Shown here: in pieces, positions 18,393 through 25,696 of the stretch
Layout: the number at the start of each line of letters is the position of its first letter
Position numbering within the stretch: the first letter of the stretch is position 1
Assembly: GCF_013389595.1 (NCBI RefSeq)
Contig: NZ_CP058306.1
Span: forward strand, 1,674,001-1,738,000
Reading direction: 5' to 3'
From: Flavobacterium sp. I3-2
GTDB taxonomy: Bacteria; Bacteroidota; Bacteroidia; Flavobacteriales; Flavobacteriaceae
Length of the DNA stretch: 64,000 nucleotides
The notes under the pieces: generated by a model
Databases searched by the model: none
Seen by the model: the letters and a program-made list of their open reading frames with translations, nothing else
What the model was told of the DNA's origin: nothing
Program-made: the position numbers and the translations under genes

Positions 18393-18947
18393 TTAGTTAA
18401 CCGAAAACCATTTTGTTTCTAAACACGTTCTCAATTGCATTCTACTGCGTTGAAGAATCTTCCAAAGATTAGTCGTATTAATATTTAATTCCTGACTAAC
18501 TTCTGGTGCTTTTTTTTCGTCTAGATAATAGAGCTTTACCAAAATGCTCCATTTTTGAGGAAGTTCATCAATACATTTTTCTAACGTCTGATTAAAAGAT
18601 TTGTTGTTTAGTAAGGCGGTTTCGTTTTCTGAAATATTCCAATCGTTTATGACATCTTTTGTTTTCCAATTTCCTGATGCGTCAAAAAAATGGTCTAAAC
18701 TTATGTTCGGTTCAGTTTTGTATTTGGAACGATAATAGTCGGCAATCTTATTTTTCAAAATTCCCATCAACCAAGTTTTGGGTTTACTATCTTCTTTGAA
18801 GTTTTCGAAAGAGTTATAGGCAGCAATCAACACTTCTTGAACCAAATCTTCGGCATCTTCTTTATTTGAAAGTAAGTAAGTGGCTCTTTGCAAAAGTAGT
18901 TTTGAATAATCACTTATCCATTGTCTAAAAATTTCGTTTTTATTCAT
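18393..18947 (-). CDS. ECF-type sigma-70 family RNA polymerase sigma factor
   Basis: A 184-residue alternative sigma factor. Region 2 is visible in DAEDLVQEVLIAAYNSFENF and the -10-recognising TWLMGILKNKIADYYR. Region 4 is WSILVKLYYLDEKKAPEVSQ followed by an HTH with LWKILQRSRMQLR. The following small zinc-finger gene is its probable anti-sigma partner and msrAB lies just beyond, which hints at an oxidative or electrophile stress regulon. The target promoters cannot be inferred. Confidence 0.92.
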   Translation of the reverse strand: MNKNEIFRQWISDYSKLLLQRATYLLSNKEDAEDLVQEVLIAAYNSFENFKEDSKPKTWLMGILKNKIADYYRSKYKTEPNISLDHFFDASGNWKTKDVINDWNISENETALLNNKSFNQTLEKCIDELPQKWSILVKLYYLDEKKAPEVSQELNINTTNLWKILQRSRMQLRTCLETKWFSVN

Positions 18948-19090
18948 TTTCTTTTGTTTGATAGCAAATTTTGGAATCTTAAAAATAAGAATATAAATTG
19001 AAATTTTTATTGCATTTACTTGTTAATTGAAACTTAAAATTGTCGGTTCGACTTTAAAATGGATTTTTTAAAAGTAAAACCACAAAAAAA

Positions 19091-19112
19091 GCAGTAATTA
19101 TAAAATTACTGC
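19091..19112 (-). terminator. Terminator downstream of small membrane protein gene
   Basis: Perfect 9-bp stem GCAGTAATT/AATTACTGC with an A-run on the plus strand, so a T-run on the minus transcript. It lies about 90 bp after the stop at 19199. Confidence 0.7.
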
Positions 19113-19198
19113 TGGGATATTTTAAAGTTATTTTGGCTTTAGACAAGATGTCCCGAACAGAGTGAACCTAAAGTTTAGTTATTAGCTGTAGTTTCTGT

Positions 19199-19519
19199 CT
19201 ATTTTATTTTAATTATTTTTTCTGTTTGTAACCAAACTACAGTTATTGTACATGCTAAAACAAATAAACTAAAGACATAAAATATGAAAGGAATTGGATT
19301 TGACCTTAATTCAGTAACTTGAACTCTGTTAATGAATTCTTCAAATCTATAACCTGAAATTCTTGGAACATACGATACTAAATAAGCTTGAATTAAAATC
19401 ATAATAAGACTAAAAGTAAAGAAAATAAATTTAGGTTTTCGTATTAATTTTCTTCCGACAAAAAATTGACAGAATATCGGAAAAAGTAAAAAAAATAAAC
19501 TAATAAAAATCATTTCCAT
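19199..19519 (-). CDS. Hypothetical small membrane protein
   Basis: About 106 residues from the ATG at 19519. The frame is open further upstream, but those residues (Asn/His/Cys-rich) look non-coding. Three hydrophobic segments are seen: ISLFFLLFPIFCQFF, FIFFTFSLIMILIQAYLV and the C-terminal FIFYVFSLFVLACTITVVW. Family unknown. It lies just beyond one end of the inverted repeat that encloses the phospholipase-D-like gene. Confidence 0.5.
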   Translation of the reverse strand: MEMIFISLFFLLFPIFCQFFVGRKLIRKPKFIFFTFSLIMILIQAYLVSYVPRISGYRFEEFINRVQVTELRSNPIPFIFYVFSLFVLACTITVVWLQTEKIIKIK

Positions 19520-19625
19520 AAATCTCGTAAATAAATTACAGTTAACGTGCTTGTGCTTTGCGGAGTTGTGATATTTATTCTCAAACTTTAATGCTATCTC
19601 AAACCCGCAATTTAGCAAAATACGA

Positions 19626-19640
19626 GTTAGCGGCAGGTAT
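19626..19640 (+). repeat. 15-bp inverted repeat, left copy, flanking PLD-like gene
   Basis: GTTAGCGGCAGGTAT; the reverse complement recurs at 20454-20468 with 14 of 15 matches. The repeat touches the stop codon of the enclosed gene. Confidence 0.8.
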
Positions 19641-20434
19641 TATTTTATAAGTTCAATAAATTCTGTAGCAAATTTTTCAGCTATTTCTCTTCCAAAATCA
19701 ACTGAAATAGTTTCTTTATTCCATTGAGCTTTTACAGTCCAATTGTATGAACCGTGAATAACAGTTCGGAAATCTATTATACAAAATTTGTGATGCATAA
19801 TATTTTCATATTTGCCGATAGGTTTTACTCTTTTAGCTTCAAAAAAATCTTCAAATTTGATTCCGTATTTAGTATTAATTTCGTCATCTATTATAACTAT
19901 TCTAATACTTAAACCTTGTTTTTTCTTTTGATATAATTCTCTTAAAATTACTTTATCTGTAAACCAAGCTACTGCAATCCATATTGAAAATTTAGCGTTT
20001 TGAATCTGTTCAATAATTTTTGACTGAATATCTTCGAAATGAATTTCAACTTCAATAGCTTCAGGAATATCGGATCCAATTATTCTATATTGATTTTCAA
20101 TTAGTTCTAATCTATATCCGTCGTGTTGTATGAGTTTGTTAAATTTTTCAACAGCAACAGATAAATCTTTTGTTACATCTGCTGAAAAGTGCCTTTCATC
20201 AAATAAAATTTCAAAGAATTTAACAATTTCTTTTCTACTATTAATTTCTTTTAATTTATTAAAAACATATCCATTTCTACTTTCATTTTGTGGCATTCCA
20301 CCGTCATATATATCTCTAATACCAACTTCTCCAAATAATTTAAGAATTTTAGGACCACTTAAATATGGTGTTAGTTCGTTGTCGCCTGTAATAAATTCTT
20401 TTATGCTATTAATTGTATATTCTGAAAGAGTCAT
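19640..20434 (-). CDS. Phospholipase D-like domain protein (putative nuclease)
   Basis: A 264-residue protein with one HKD motif near the C-terminus: His214, Lys216 and Asp221 in MHHKFCIID, followed by the usual HGSYNWT. The PLD domain covers about residues 125-260. The first 110 residues are an extra helical domain. A single HKD motif implies a homodimer, as in Nuc/BfiI-type nucleases. Its enclosure in a 15-bp inverted repeat, and the lack of any operon partner, suggest a gene cassette acquired by transfer. DNA or RNA cleavage in defence is a reasonable guess but not shown. Confidence 0.82.
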   Translation of the reverse strand: MTLSEYTINSIKEFITGDNELTPYLSGPKILKLFGEVGIRDIYDGGMPQNESRNGYVFNKLKEINSRKEIVKFFEILFDERHFSADVTKDLSVAVEKFNKLIQHDGYRLELIENQYRIIGSDIPEAIEVEIHFEDIQSKIIEQIQNAKFSIWIAVAWFTDKVILRELYQKKKQGLSIRIVIIDDEINTKYGIKFEDFFEAKRVKPIGKYENIMHHKFCIIDFRTVIHGSYNWTVKAQWNKETISVDFGREIAEKFATEFIELIK

Positions 20435-20453
20435 TTTTTAGATTTGTTATGAA

Positions 20454-20468
20454 ATACTTGCCGCTAAC
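20454..20468 (-). repeat. 15-bp inverted repeat, right copy, flanking PLD-like gene
   Basis: ATACTTGCCGCTAAC; it pairs with 19626-19640 with one mismatch. It lies about 20 bp upstream of the PLD start codon. Confidence 0.8.
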
Positions 20469-20620
20469 CTTGTTTTTTTTCGAAACAATCAAGATAAAAG
20501 TTTCGTAAAAAAAATACATGTTCGTGTTTTTTTTTGTTTGGTTCATGGCGAATGTAATTATTTTTTTGGTAATTTATTAATAAAGTGTTAATTTAAATAA
20601 AACAAATGTTCTTAGTTGTA

Positions 20621-20735
20621 TCATAAAGTGTGAAATGCTCATCATGAAGTGTGAAATGCTCATCATGAAGTGTGAAATGCTCATCATAAAGTGTGAAATG
20701 CCCACCATGAAGTGTGAAATGTACACCATGAATGA
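20621..20735. repeat. 21-bp direct tandem repeat array (five copies plus partial)
   Basis: Units begin at 20621, 20642, 20663, 20684 and 20705 with consensus TCATGAAGTGTGAAATGCTC plus A, and a degenerate sixth follows. Sequence drifts toward the right end (CTCA to CCCA to TACA). Having no spacers, it is not a CRISPR array. Confidence 0.9.
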
Positions 20736-20905
20736 GGTGATGTATAACTTTTGATTTTTATATGAATACAACCAATTATATATAAAATGTCATGAGAAAT
20801 AAATTAGGTTGTAAATATAAACTCTGAAAATCAAGTTGTAGATTTGTTTCTCAATAGTGTCCCATTAGTCATTTGCATACGTGGTGCACTTAAAAAAAAT
20901 AAACA

Positions 20906-20923
20906 GCCTCAGTTTTTTGAGGC
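20906..20923 (+). terminator. Orphan intrinsic terminator
   Basis: Stem GCCTCA/TGAGGC with a T-run on the plus strand, but no plus-strand gene precedes it. It could end an unannotated small RNA or mark a decayed gene. Confidence 0.5.
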
Positions 20924-20962
20924 TTTTTTGTTTACAATAATATTTCGTTTGTTTAGAATATA

Positions 20963-20994
20963 AAAATAGTCCAACAATTACGTTGGACTATTTT
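20963..20994 (-). terminator. Terminator after dgt
   Basis: Perfect 13-bp stem (AAAATAGTCCAAC/GTTGGACTATTTT) with a 6-nt loop, 5 bp beyond the dgt stop codon. Confidence 0.85.
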
Positions 20995-20998
20995 AGTT

Positions 20999-22333
20999 TT
21001 ATGAAACTTTAATCGATTGATAAAGTTCTAAAGCTTTACCATCGGTTAACATCGAAACGAATTTACAAACATTCATCAAACGTTCGTAAAGCGAATCGGT
21101 TTCGATATGATATTGTTCTGGAAGCATTTTCAGAATTAAATCGTCAAAATGCGTCATTTTCCCGTTGTATTGATTATTTACTGCCGTGCTAAATTTTTCT
21201 AACAAGGTGTTGATTACTTGATAACCGATTACTTCTTTCTGAATCACTTCTTTACTTTCGTAAACGTTAGAAATACTAATGGTAATGATGTCTTTCATTT
21301 GCGCAACATAGGTGCATTTCTCAGTTAAAGCAAACGGAAATTCGCCCATCATAATCGCTTCTTCATTATCCATGAAAACACGAACCGCATCGTTAATTAA
21401 ACTTCCAATAGCTAATGCACGAAGGTAACTCACACGTTCGGCTTTGGTTCTTAATTGTGCATATTTTGCAGAATTGATGTTGTCTTTTACAATTTTAATT
21501 AAGAATTCCAAAGCGTGTTCTTCAGGTATCCAACCTAAATTTATACCGTCTTCAAAATCAATAATCGTATAACAAATATCATCTGCAGCTTCCATGACAT
21601 AAGCTAACGGATGACGATGAAAACGCAATTCTTCATCTTTCTTTTTTATTAAACCTAATTCGTTGGCAACATCTAAAAAGGCTTCTTTATCGTTTTGAAA
21701 GAATCCGTATTTTTTGTCAGAAACATCTAACGTAGGTTTTTTAGGTAAGCTTTCTTTCGGATATTTCATAAAGGTTCCTAAGGTTGCATACGAAATACGT
21801 AAACCACCTTCAGCTCCCGGACGACTTGCCGTTAGTACATTAAATCCGTTGGCATTACCTTCAAAATCAATTAAATCTTGCCATTGCTTAGGTTCTAAAT
21901 CCAATCGGTATTTTTCGCCCAAACCGTTTTTAAAGAAATCGCCAATGGCTTTTTCACCCGAATGTCCAAATGGAGGATTTCCGATATCGTGAGCCAAACA
22001 AGCAGCTGCTACAATAGCGCCAAAATCGTTTATGGTATATCCTAATTCTTTTAAATCTTCGTGTTTATCTAAAACTTGTTCACCTATCAATCTACCTAAC
22101 GAACGTCCAACCACAGAAACTTCTAAACTATGCGTTAATCTGGTATGAACAAAATCGGTTTTAGAAAGCGGAATTACCTGAGTTTTATCTTGCAAACTTC
22201 TAAAAGCATTTGAAAAAATAATTCGGTCGTAATCAACTTCAAATCCAACTCTCGAGTCTTTTTCGTCTTTTCTATTTCTAATATGTTCGTCGCCGTGTTT
22301 TTTTAACGAAAGCAACTGTTTCCAATGCATCAT
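20999..22333 (-). CDS. dgt: Deoxyguanosinetriphosphate triphosphohydrolase family (dNTPase)
   Basis: HD-domain dNTP triphosphohydrolase releasing deoxynucleoside and tripolyphosphate, which tunes dNTP pools. HD residues are visible in VHTRLTHSLEVS and AACLAHDIGNPPFGHSGE, and the late YVMEAADDICYTIIDFEDG holds the last metal ligand. The frame can start at a TTG at 22357, but that codon lies inside a TAnnTTTG promoter box. The ATG at 22333 (or the next at 22330) gives the family's normal MHWKQLLSL N-terminus. Relatives of this family also act against phages; the location next to a cassette-like gene is suggestive only. Confidence 0.95.
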   Translation of the reverse strand: MMHWKQLLSLKKHGDEHIRNRKDEKDSRVGFEVDYDRIIFSNAFRSLQDKTQVIPLSKTDFVHTRLTHSLEVSVVGRSLGRLIGEQVLDKHEDLKELGYTINDFGAIVAAACLAHDIGNPPFGHSGEKAIGDFFKNGLGEKYRLDLEPKQWQDLIDFEGNANGFNVLTASRPGAEGGLRISYATLGTFMKYPKESLPKKPTLDVSDKKYGFFQNDKEAFLDVANELGLIKKKDEELRFHRHPLAYVMEAADDICYTIIDFEDGINLGWIPEEHALEFLIKIVKDNINSAKYAQLRTKAERVSYLRALAIGSLINDAVRVFMDNEEAIMMGEFPFALTEKCTYVAQMKDIITISISNVYESKEVIQKEVIGYQVINTLLEKFSTAVNNQYNGKMTHFDDLILKMLPEQYHIETDSLYERLMNVCKFVSMLTDGKALELYQSIKVS

Positions 22334-22354
22334 AAATTCATAATAAGGTGTTTT

Positions 22355-22362
22355 CAAAGATA
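22355..22362 (-). promoter_or_regulatory. -7 box for dgt
   Basis: Minus-strand TATCTTTG (TAnnTTTG), 21 bp before the ATG at 22333. It overlaps the alternative TTG start. Confidence 0.5.
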
Positions 22363-22388
22363 GTGTTTATCTGAGTTTTTTTAAAATG

Positions 22389-22413
22389 AAAAGCCGTCTA
22401 ATTGACGACTTTT
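22389..22413 (-). terminator. Terminator overlapping the 3' end of the AAA ATPase gene
   Basis: 10-bp stem with one mismatch (AAAAGCCGTC/GACGACTTTT), T-rich on the minus side. The stop codon of the ATPase lies in the stem and loop. Confidence 0.6.
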
Positions 22414-23111
22414 TGATTATTTATTTCGGTTTGAATGATGTTCTTTTTGATTTGATATAAGGCCGAATTTTTAGCTTCTGCAAATGAAGTGTTGTAAATT
22501 TTATTTATTGTTTGATATTTTTCTGGAAAATTCGAAAGTAGTTTGTCGTAATATAAATCTAAGGTTTCGTTAGTTGGATTTGTGAATTCTAAATGCATTT
22601 CGAATCTGCGCTTTAAAGCTTCATCAATCATTTGAACTTGATTGGTTGCTGCCATCAAAATGGATTTTTGAGGGAAGTTATCAATCAACTGAAGAATCGC
22701 ATTTACGACACGTTTCATTTCTGAATTGTCTTTGTTGTCGTAATCTCTGATTTGTCCTAACGAATCGAATTCGTCAAAAAATAAAACCAAACCTTCATAT
22801 TGCGCTTCTTTAAATAAGGCATCGATATTTTTGGCAGTTTCTCCCAATTTAGACGAAATAATGGTTGCTAAATTTACGATTACCAATTTGCGATTTAAGT
22901 GTTTTGCTATCGCTTTTGCAGTCATCGTTTTTCCGCATCCTGTTGCACCATACATTAAAATTTTATTGGCAATTGGTAATTTATATTCCAATAATTTTTC
23001 TCTGAATTGTTGTTCTAATAAAAAATCATCAATCTGTTTAGCTACATTTTCGTTAAATACAACGTCATCTAAATTAACGTCACTTCGGTCGATATAATAA
23101 AAAGAACTCAT
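22398..23111 (-). CDS. AAA+ family ATPase
   Basis: A 237-residue single-domain AAA+ protein of the FtsH/spastin-like clade. Walker A is GATGCGKT (55-62), Walker B VLFFDEFDS (109-117), sensor 1 ATN (146-148) and arginine fingers RRF (168-170). The N-terminal 40 residues hold no known substrate-binding domain, and there is no protease or membrane segment. The start codon shares one base with the stop of the preceding MFS transporter gene (TAATG), so the two are translationally coupled. A role in remodelling a membrane partner is possible; I know of no defined function for this pairing. Confidence 0.85.
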   Translation of the reverse strand: MSSFYYIDRSDVNLDDVVFNENVAKQIDDFLLEQQFREKLLEYKLPIANKILMYGATGCGKTMTAKAIAKHLNRKLVIVNLATIISSKLGETAKNIDALFKEAQYEGLVLFFDEFDSLGQIRDYDNKDNSEMKRVVNAILQLIDNFPQKSILMAATNQVQMIDEALKRRFEMHLEFTNPTNETLDLYYDKLLSNFPEKYQTINKIYNTSFAEAKNSALYQIKKNIIQTEINNQKVVN

Positions 23112-24343
23112 TATTTTTTGATGTATGAATTTGAATATTTACGCAAGCTTTTGTTTGATATAAAAATAGCAAAAAGCATAAAGACTACGGCAATGATAAA
23201 TGGCGCGCCTGGAAATAAAAATGGTGCTTCGTCGTGTGTGAAATAATAAAATACATTGGTCATTAATAACGGACCAAATATGGCTGTTGCACTGTTTAAA
23301 CTGGCTAATGTTCCTTGAATTTGGCCTTGCTCGGTTGCCGGAATATGTGTAGTTATTTCGGTTTGCATGGCTGGACCAGCGATTCCGCCTAAACAATACG
23401 GAATTAAAAAGACAAACATCATCCAACTTTCTTGTGCGAAAGCAAATAGTAAAAGACCTAAACAGTTTAAGGAAAGTCCGATTAAAATACTTTTAGAATT
23501 ACCTAATTTCGGATTTACCCAACGGATTAATCCTCCTTGTACAACAGCAACTAAAAATCCGATAACACCAAGAGAAATACCGACCATTTGCTCGTCCCAT
23601 TTAAATCGATACATCGTATAAAAACTCCAGTTTCCGTGAATGGCATGCGAAGCTAAATACATAAAGAAAATGGCGCTCGCTAACCCTAATACTTCAGGGA
23701 ATTTTTTTAATCGTAAAAGTGCTCCAACCGGATTCGCAGTTTTCCATTCAAAAGCTCTTCTTTTTTCTTTAGGTAAGGATTCTGGAAGGACAAATATTCC
23801 GTATAAAAAGTTTACAAAACATAAAATGGCTGCTGCATAAAAAGGAACTCGCGAACCGTATTGACCTAAAAGTCCACCAATAACTGGTCCGATGATAAAT
23901 CCAACTCCAAAAGTAGCGCCAATCATACCAAAGTTTTTTGCTCTATTTTCGGGGGTACTTACATCGGCAATATAAGCCGTTGCGGTTGATATACTTGCTC
24001 CGGTAATTCCAGCGATAATTCTTCCTAAGAAAACCAATCCAATAGTAGGAGCGACCGCTAAAAGTAGGTAATCTAATCCAAAAGCTAAAAGGGAGATTAA
24101 TAAAACTGGTCGTCTTCCGTATTTATCACTTAAATTTCCGATAAAAGGAGCAAAGATAAATTGTGTAAATGCGTAAGCGAAAGCTAGCCATCCACCAATC
24201 TTAGCTGCTTCTGTAATGTCTGATTGTAGAAGTTCTTCAAGTAATTTTGGAATAACGGGAATGATAATCCCAATTCCAATTACGTCAAGTAATATGGTAA
24301 TTAGTATGAAACCAACTGCAGCTGATTTTTTTGATGATGACAT
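23111..24343 (-). CDS. MFS transporter, TetA/drug-resistance type
   Basis: A 410-residue inner-membrane protein with 12 predicted helices. Motif A is [14 protein letters not shown] after helix 2, and motif C-like glycines occur in [12 protein letters not shown] (helix 5), typical of the TetA/DHA1 drug:H+ antiporters. It probably exports a drug or metabolite; tetracycline specificity is not implied by sequence alone. It is first in a two-gene operon with an AAA+ ATPase and has its own promoter box. Confidence 0.9.
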   Translation of the reverse strand: MSSSKKSAAVGFILITILLDVIGIGIIIPVIPKLLEELLQSDITEAAKIGGWLAFAYAFTQFIFAPFIGNLSDKYGRRPVLLISLLAFGLDYLLLAVAPTIGLVFLGRIIAGITGASISTATAYIADVSTPENRAKNFGMIGATFGVGFIIGPVIGGLLGQYGSRVPFYAAAILCFVNFLYGIFVLPESLPKEKRRAFEWKTANPVGALLRLKKFPEVLGLASAIFFMYLASHAIHGNWSFYTMYRFKWDEQMVGISLGVIGFLVAVVQGGLIRWVNPKLGNSKSILIGLSLNCLGLLLFAFAQESWMMFVFLIPYCLGGIAGPAMQTEITTHIPATEQGQIQGTLASLNSATAIFGPLLMTNVFYYFTHDEAPFLFPGAPFIIAVVFMLFAIFISNKSLRKYSNSYIKK

Positions 24344-24357
24344 AGTTTTATTTTTTT

Positions 24358-24365
24358 CAAAGCTA
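24358..24365 (-). promoter_or_regulatory. -7 box for MFS-AAA operon
   Basis: Minus-strand TAGCTTTG (TAnnTTTG), 14 bp before the MFS start codon. Confidence 0.5.
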
Positions 24366-24392
24366 CGAAATAAATCTTTTGAGCATAAAAAA

Positions 24393-24413
24393 AGTCCTTC
24401 GAAGTGAAGGACT
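24393..24413 (-). terminator. Terminator after odhB
   Basis: 8-bp perfect stem AGTCCTTC/GAAGGACT with a 5-nt loop. The plus-strand A-run gives a T-run on the minus transcript. Confidence 0.82.
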
Positions 24414-24435
24414 TTTTGATATGAAAAACAATCTA

Positions 24436-25659
24436 CTAAAGTTCAAAAGCTCTTTTTGGATCGTTGTTTAATAATAATTCAGTTGGGTTTTCTAAAGCTT
24501 CTTTAACAGCAACTAAGAAACCAACAGACTCACGACCGTCGATAATTCTGTGATCGTAAGATAATGCGATGTACATCATTGGTGCGATAACCACTTGTCC
24601 GTTTACAGCAACTGGACGCTCGATGATGTTGTGCATTCCTAAAATTCCAGATTGTGGAGGGTTGATGATTGGCGTAGATAACATTGAACCAAATACACCA
24701 CCGTTAGTGATTGTAAAAGTTCCACCTGTCATTTCATCAACTGTGATTTGTCCGTCACGAGCTCTTGTTGCTAAACGTTTGATGTCTGCTTCAACGCCAC
24801 GGAAAGATAATAATTCTGCGTTACGAACAACAGGAACCATTAATCCTTTTGGTCCAGAAACTGCCACAGAGATATCTGCGAAGTCAAATTTAATTTGCTC
24901 TTGACCATCAATCATTGAGTTAACATCTGGGAATAATTGTAAAGCACGAGTTACAGCTTTAGTGAAGAAAGACATATATCCTAAACCTACACCGTGTTTT
25001 GCTTTAAAAGCATCTTTGTACTCGTTTCTTAATTTGTTTACAGCAGTTAAGTTAACTTCGTTGAAAGTTGTTAACATAGCTGTTGTGTTTTTAGCTTCAA
25101 CTAAACGCTCTGCTACTTTACGACGTAACATAGACATTTTTTTGCGCTCCATTCCACGTGGTCCTCCAGTTGGAGTTCCCATTGAAGGTACAGCGTTGAT
25201 AGCGTCTTCTTTAGTTACACGACCGTCTTTTCCAGTTCCTTGAATTGAAGAAGCGTCCATGTTTTTTTCATCTAAGATTTTCTTAGCTGCTGGAGAAGCT
25301 GAACCTGTTGCATATGTAGCTGCAGGTGCTGCTGCTACTGGAGCAGGAGCTGCTTTAACTTCTTCTTTAACCTCTGCTTTTGGAGCTTCAGTTGCAGGTG
25401 CGCTACCAGATGGTTTTGCTGCACTTGTATCGATTAAACAAACTACTTGACCTACTGCCACAGCGTCACCTTCTTCAGCTTTTAAAGTGATGATTCCACT
25501 TACTTCTGCAGGTAATTCCAAAGTTGCTTTATCTGAATCAACTTCAGCAATAGCTTGGTCTTTTTCTACATAATCTCCATCTTTTACTAACCAAGTAGCA
25601 ATTTCCACTTCAGTGATTGACTCCCCTGGCGAAGGAACTTTCATTTCTAAGATACTCAT
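24436..25659 (-). CDS. odhB: 2-oxoglutarate dehydrogenase E2, dihydrolipoyllysine succinyltransferase
   Basis: TCA-cycle enzyme core transferring succinyl groups to CoA. Domains in order are: a single lipoyl domain (1-75, lipoylated Lys44 in [10 protein letters not shown]), an Ala/Pro/Lys linker, an E1/E3-binding domain (about 115-155, [11 protein letters not shown] to GRVTKEDAI), and the catalytic domain (180-407) with the active-site His and Asp in [16 protein letters not shown]. It lies 37 bp downstream of the E1 gene. E3 is not in the window and is probably shared with other complexes. Confidence 0.97.
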   Translation of the reverse strand: MSILEMKVPSPGESITEVEIATWLVKDGDYVEKDQAIAEVDSDKATLELPAEVSGIITLKAEEGDAVAVGQVVCLIDTSAAKPSGSAPATEAPKAEVKEEVKAAPAPVAAAPAATYATGSASPAAKKILDEKNMDASSIQGTGKDGRVTKEDAINAVPSMGTPTGGPRGMERKKMSMLRRKVAERLVEAKNTTAMLTTFNEVNLTAVNKLRNEYKDAFKAKHGVGLGYMSFFTKAVTRALQLFPDVNSMIDGQEQIKFDFADISVAVSGPKGLMVPVVRNAELLSFRGVEADIKRLATRARDGQITVDEMTGGTFTITNGGVFGSMLSTPIINPPQSGILGMHNIIERPVAVNGQVVIAPMMYIALSYDHRIIDGRESVGFLVAVKEALENPTELLLNNDPKRAFEL

Positions 25660-25696
25660 GAGTATATTAATTTATATTGTTATTGTAACTACTTTA

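Larger units (their letters stand above)
20435..20998. other. Intergenic region with tandem repeat and two hairpins
   Basis: This 564-bp stretch holds the right inverted repeat of the PLD cassette, a 21-bp tandem repeat array, an orphan plus-strand terminator at 20906-20923 and the dgt terminator at 20963-20994. A 64-codon minus frame over the array is only the in-frame reading of the repeat and I do not call it a gene. Confidence 0.7.

Noticed and set aside
20621..20735. CRISPR array
   Set aside because: The 21-bp units are directly abutting with no spacers, and no cas genes are near.
20577..20771. 64-codon minus-strand frame over the 21-bp repeats
   Set aside because: It is open only because the repeat unit is a multiple of three. 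It has no promoter box and its composition is purely repetitive.
22334..22357. Longer dgt frame from TTG 22357
   Set aside because: It overlaps a TAnnTTTG box, and the family N-terminus begins at the downstream Met pair.
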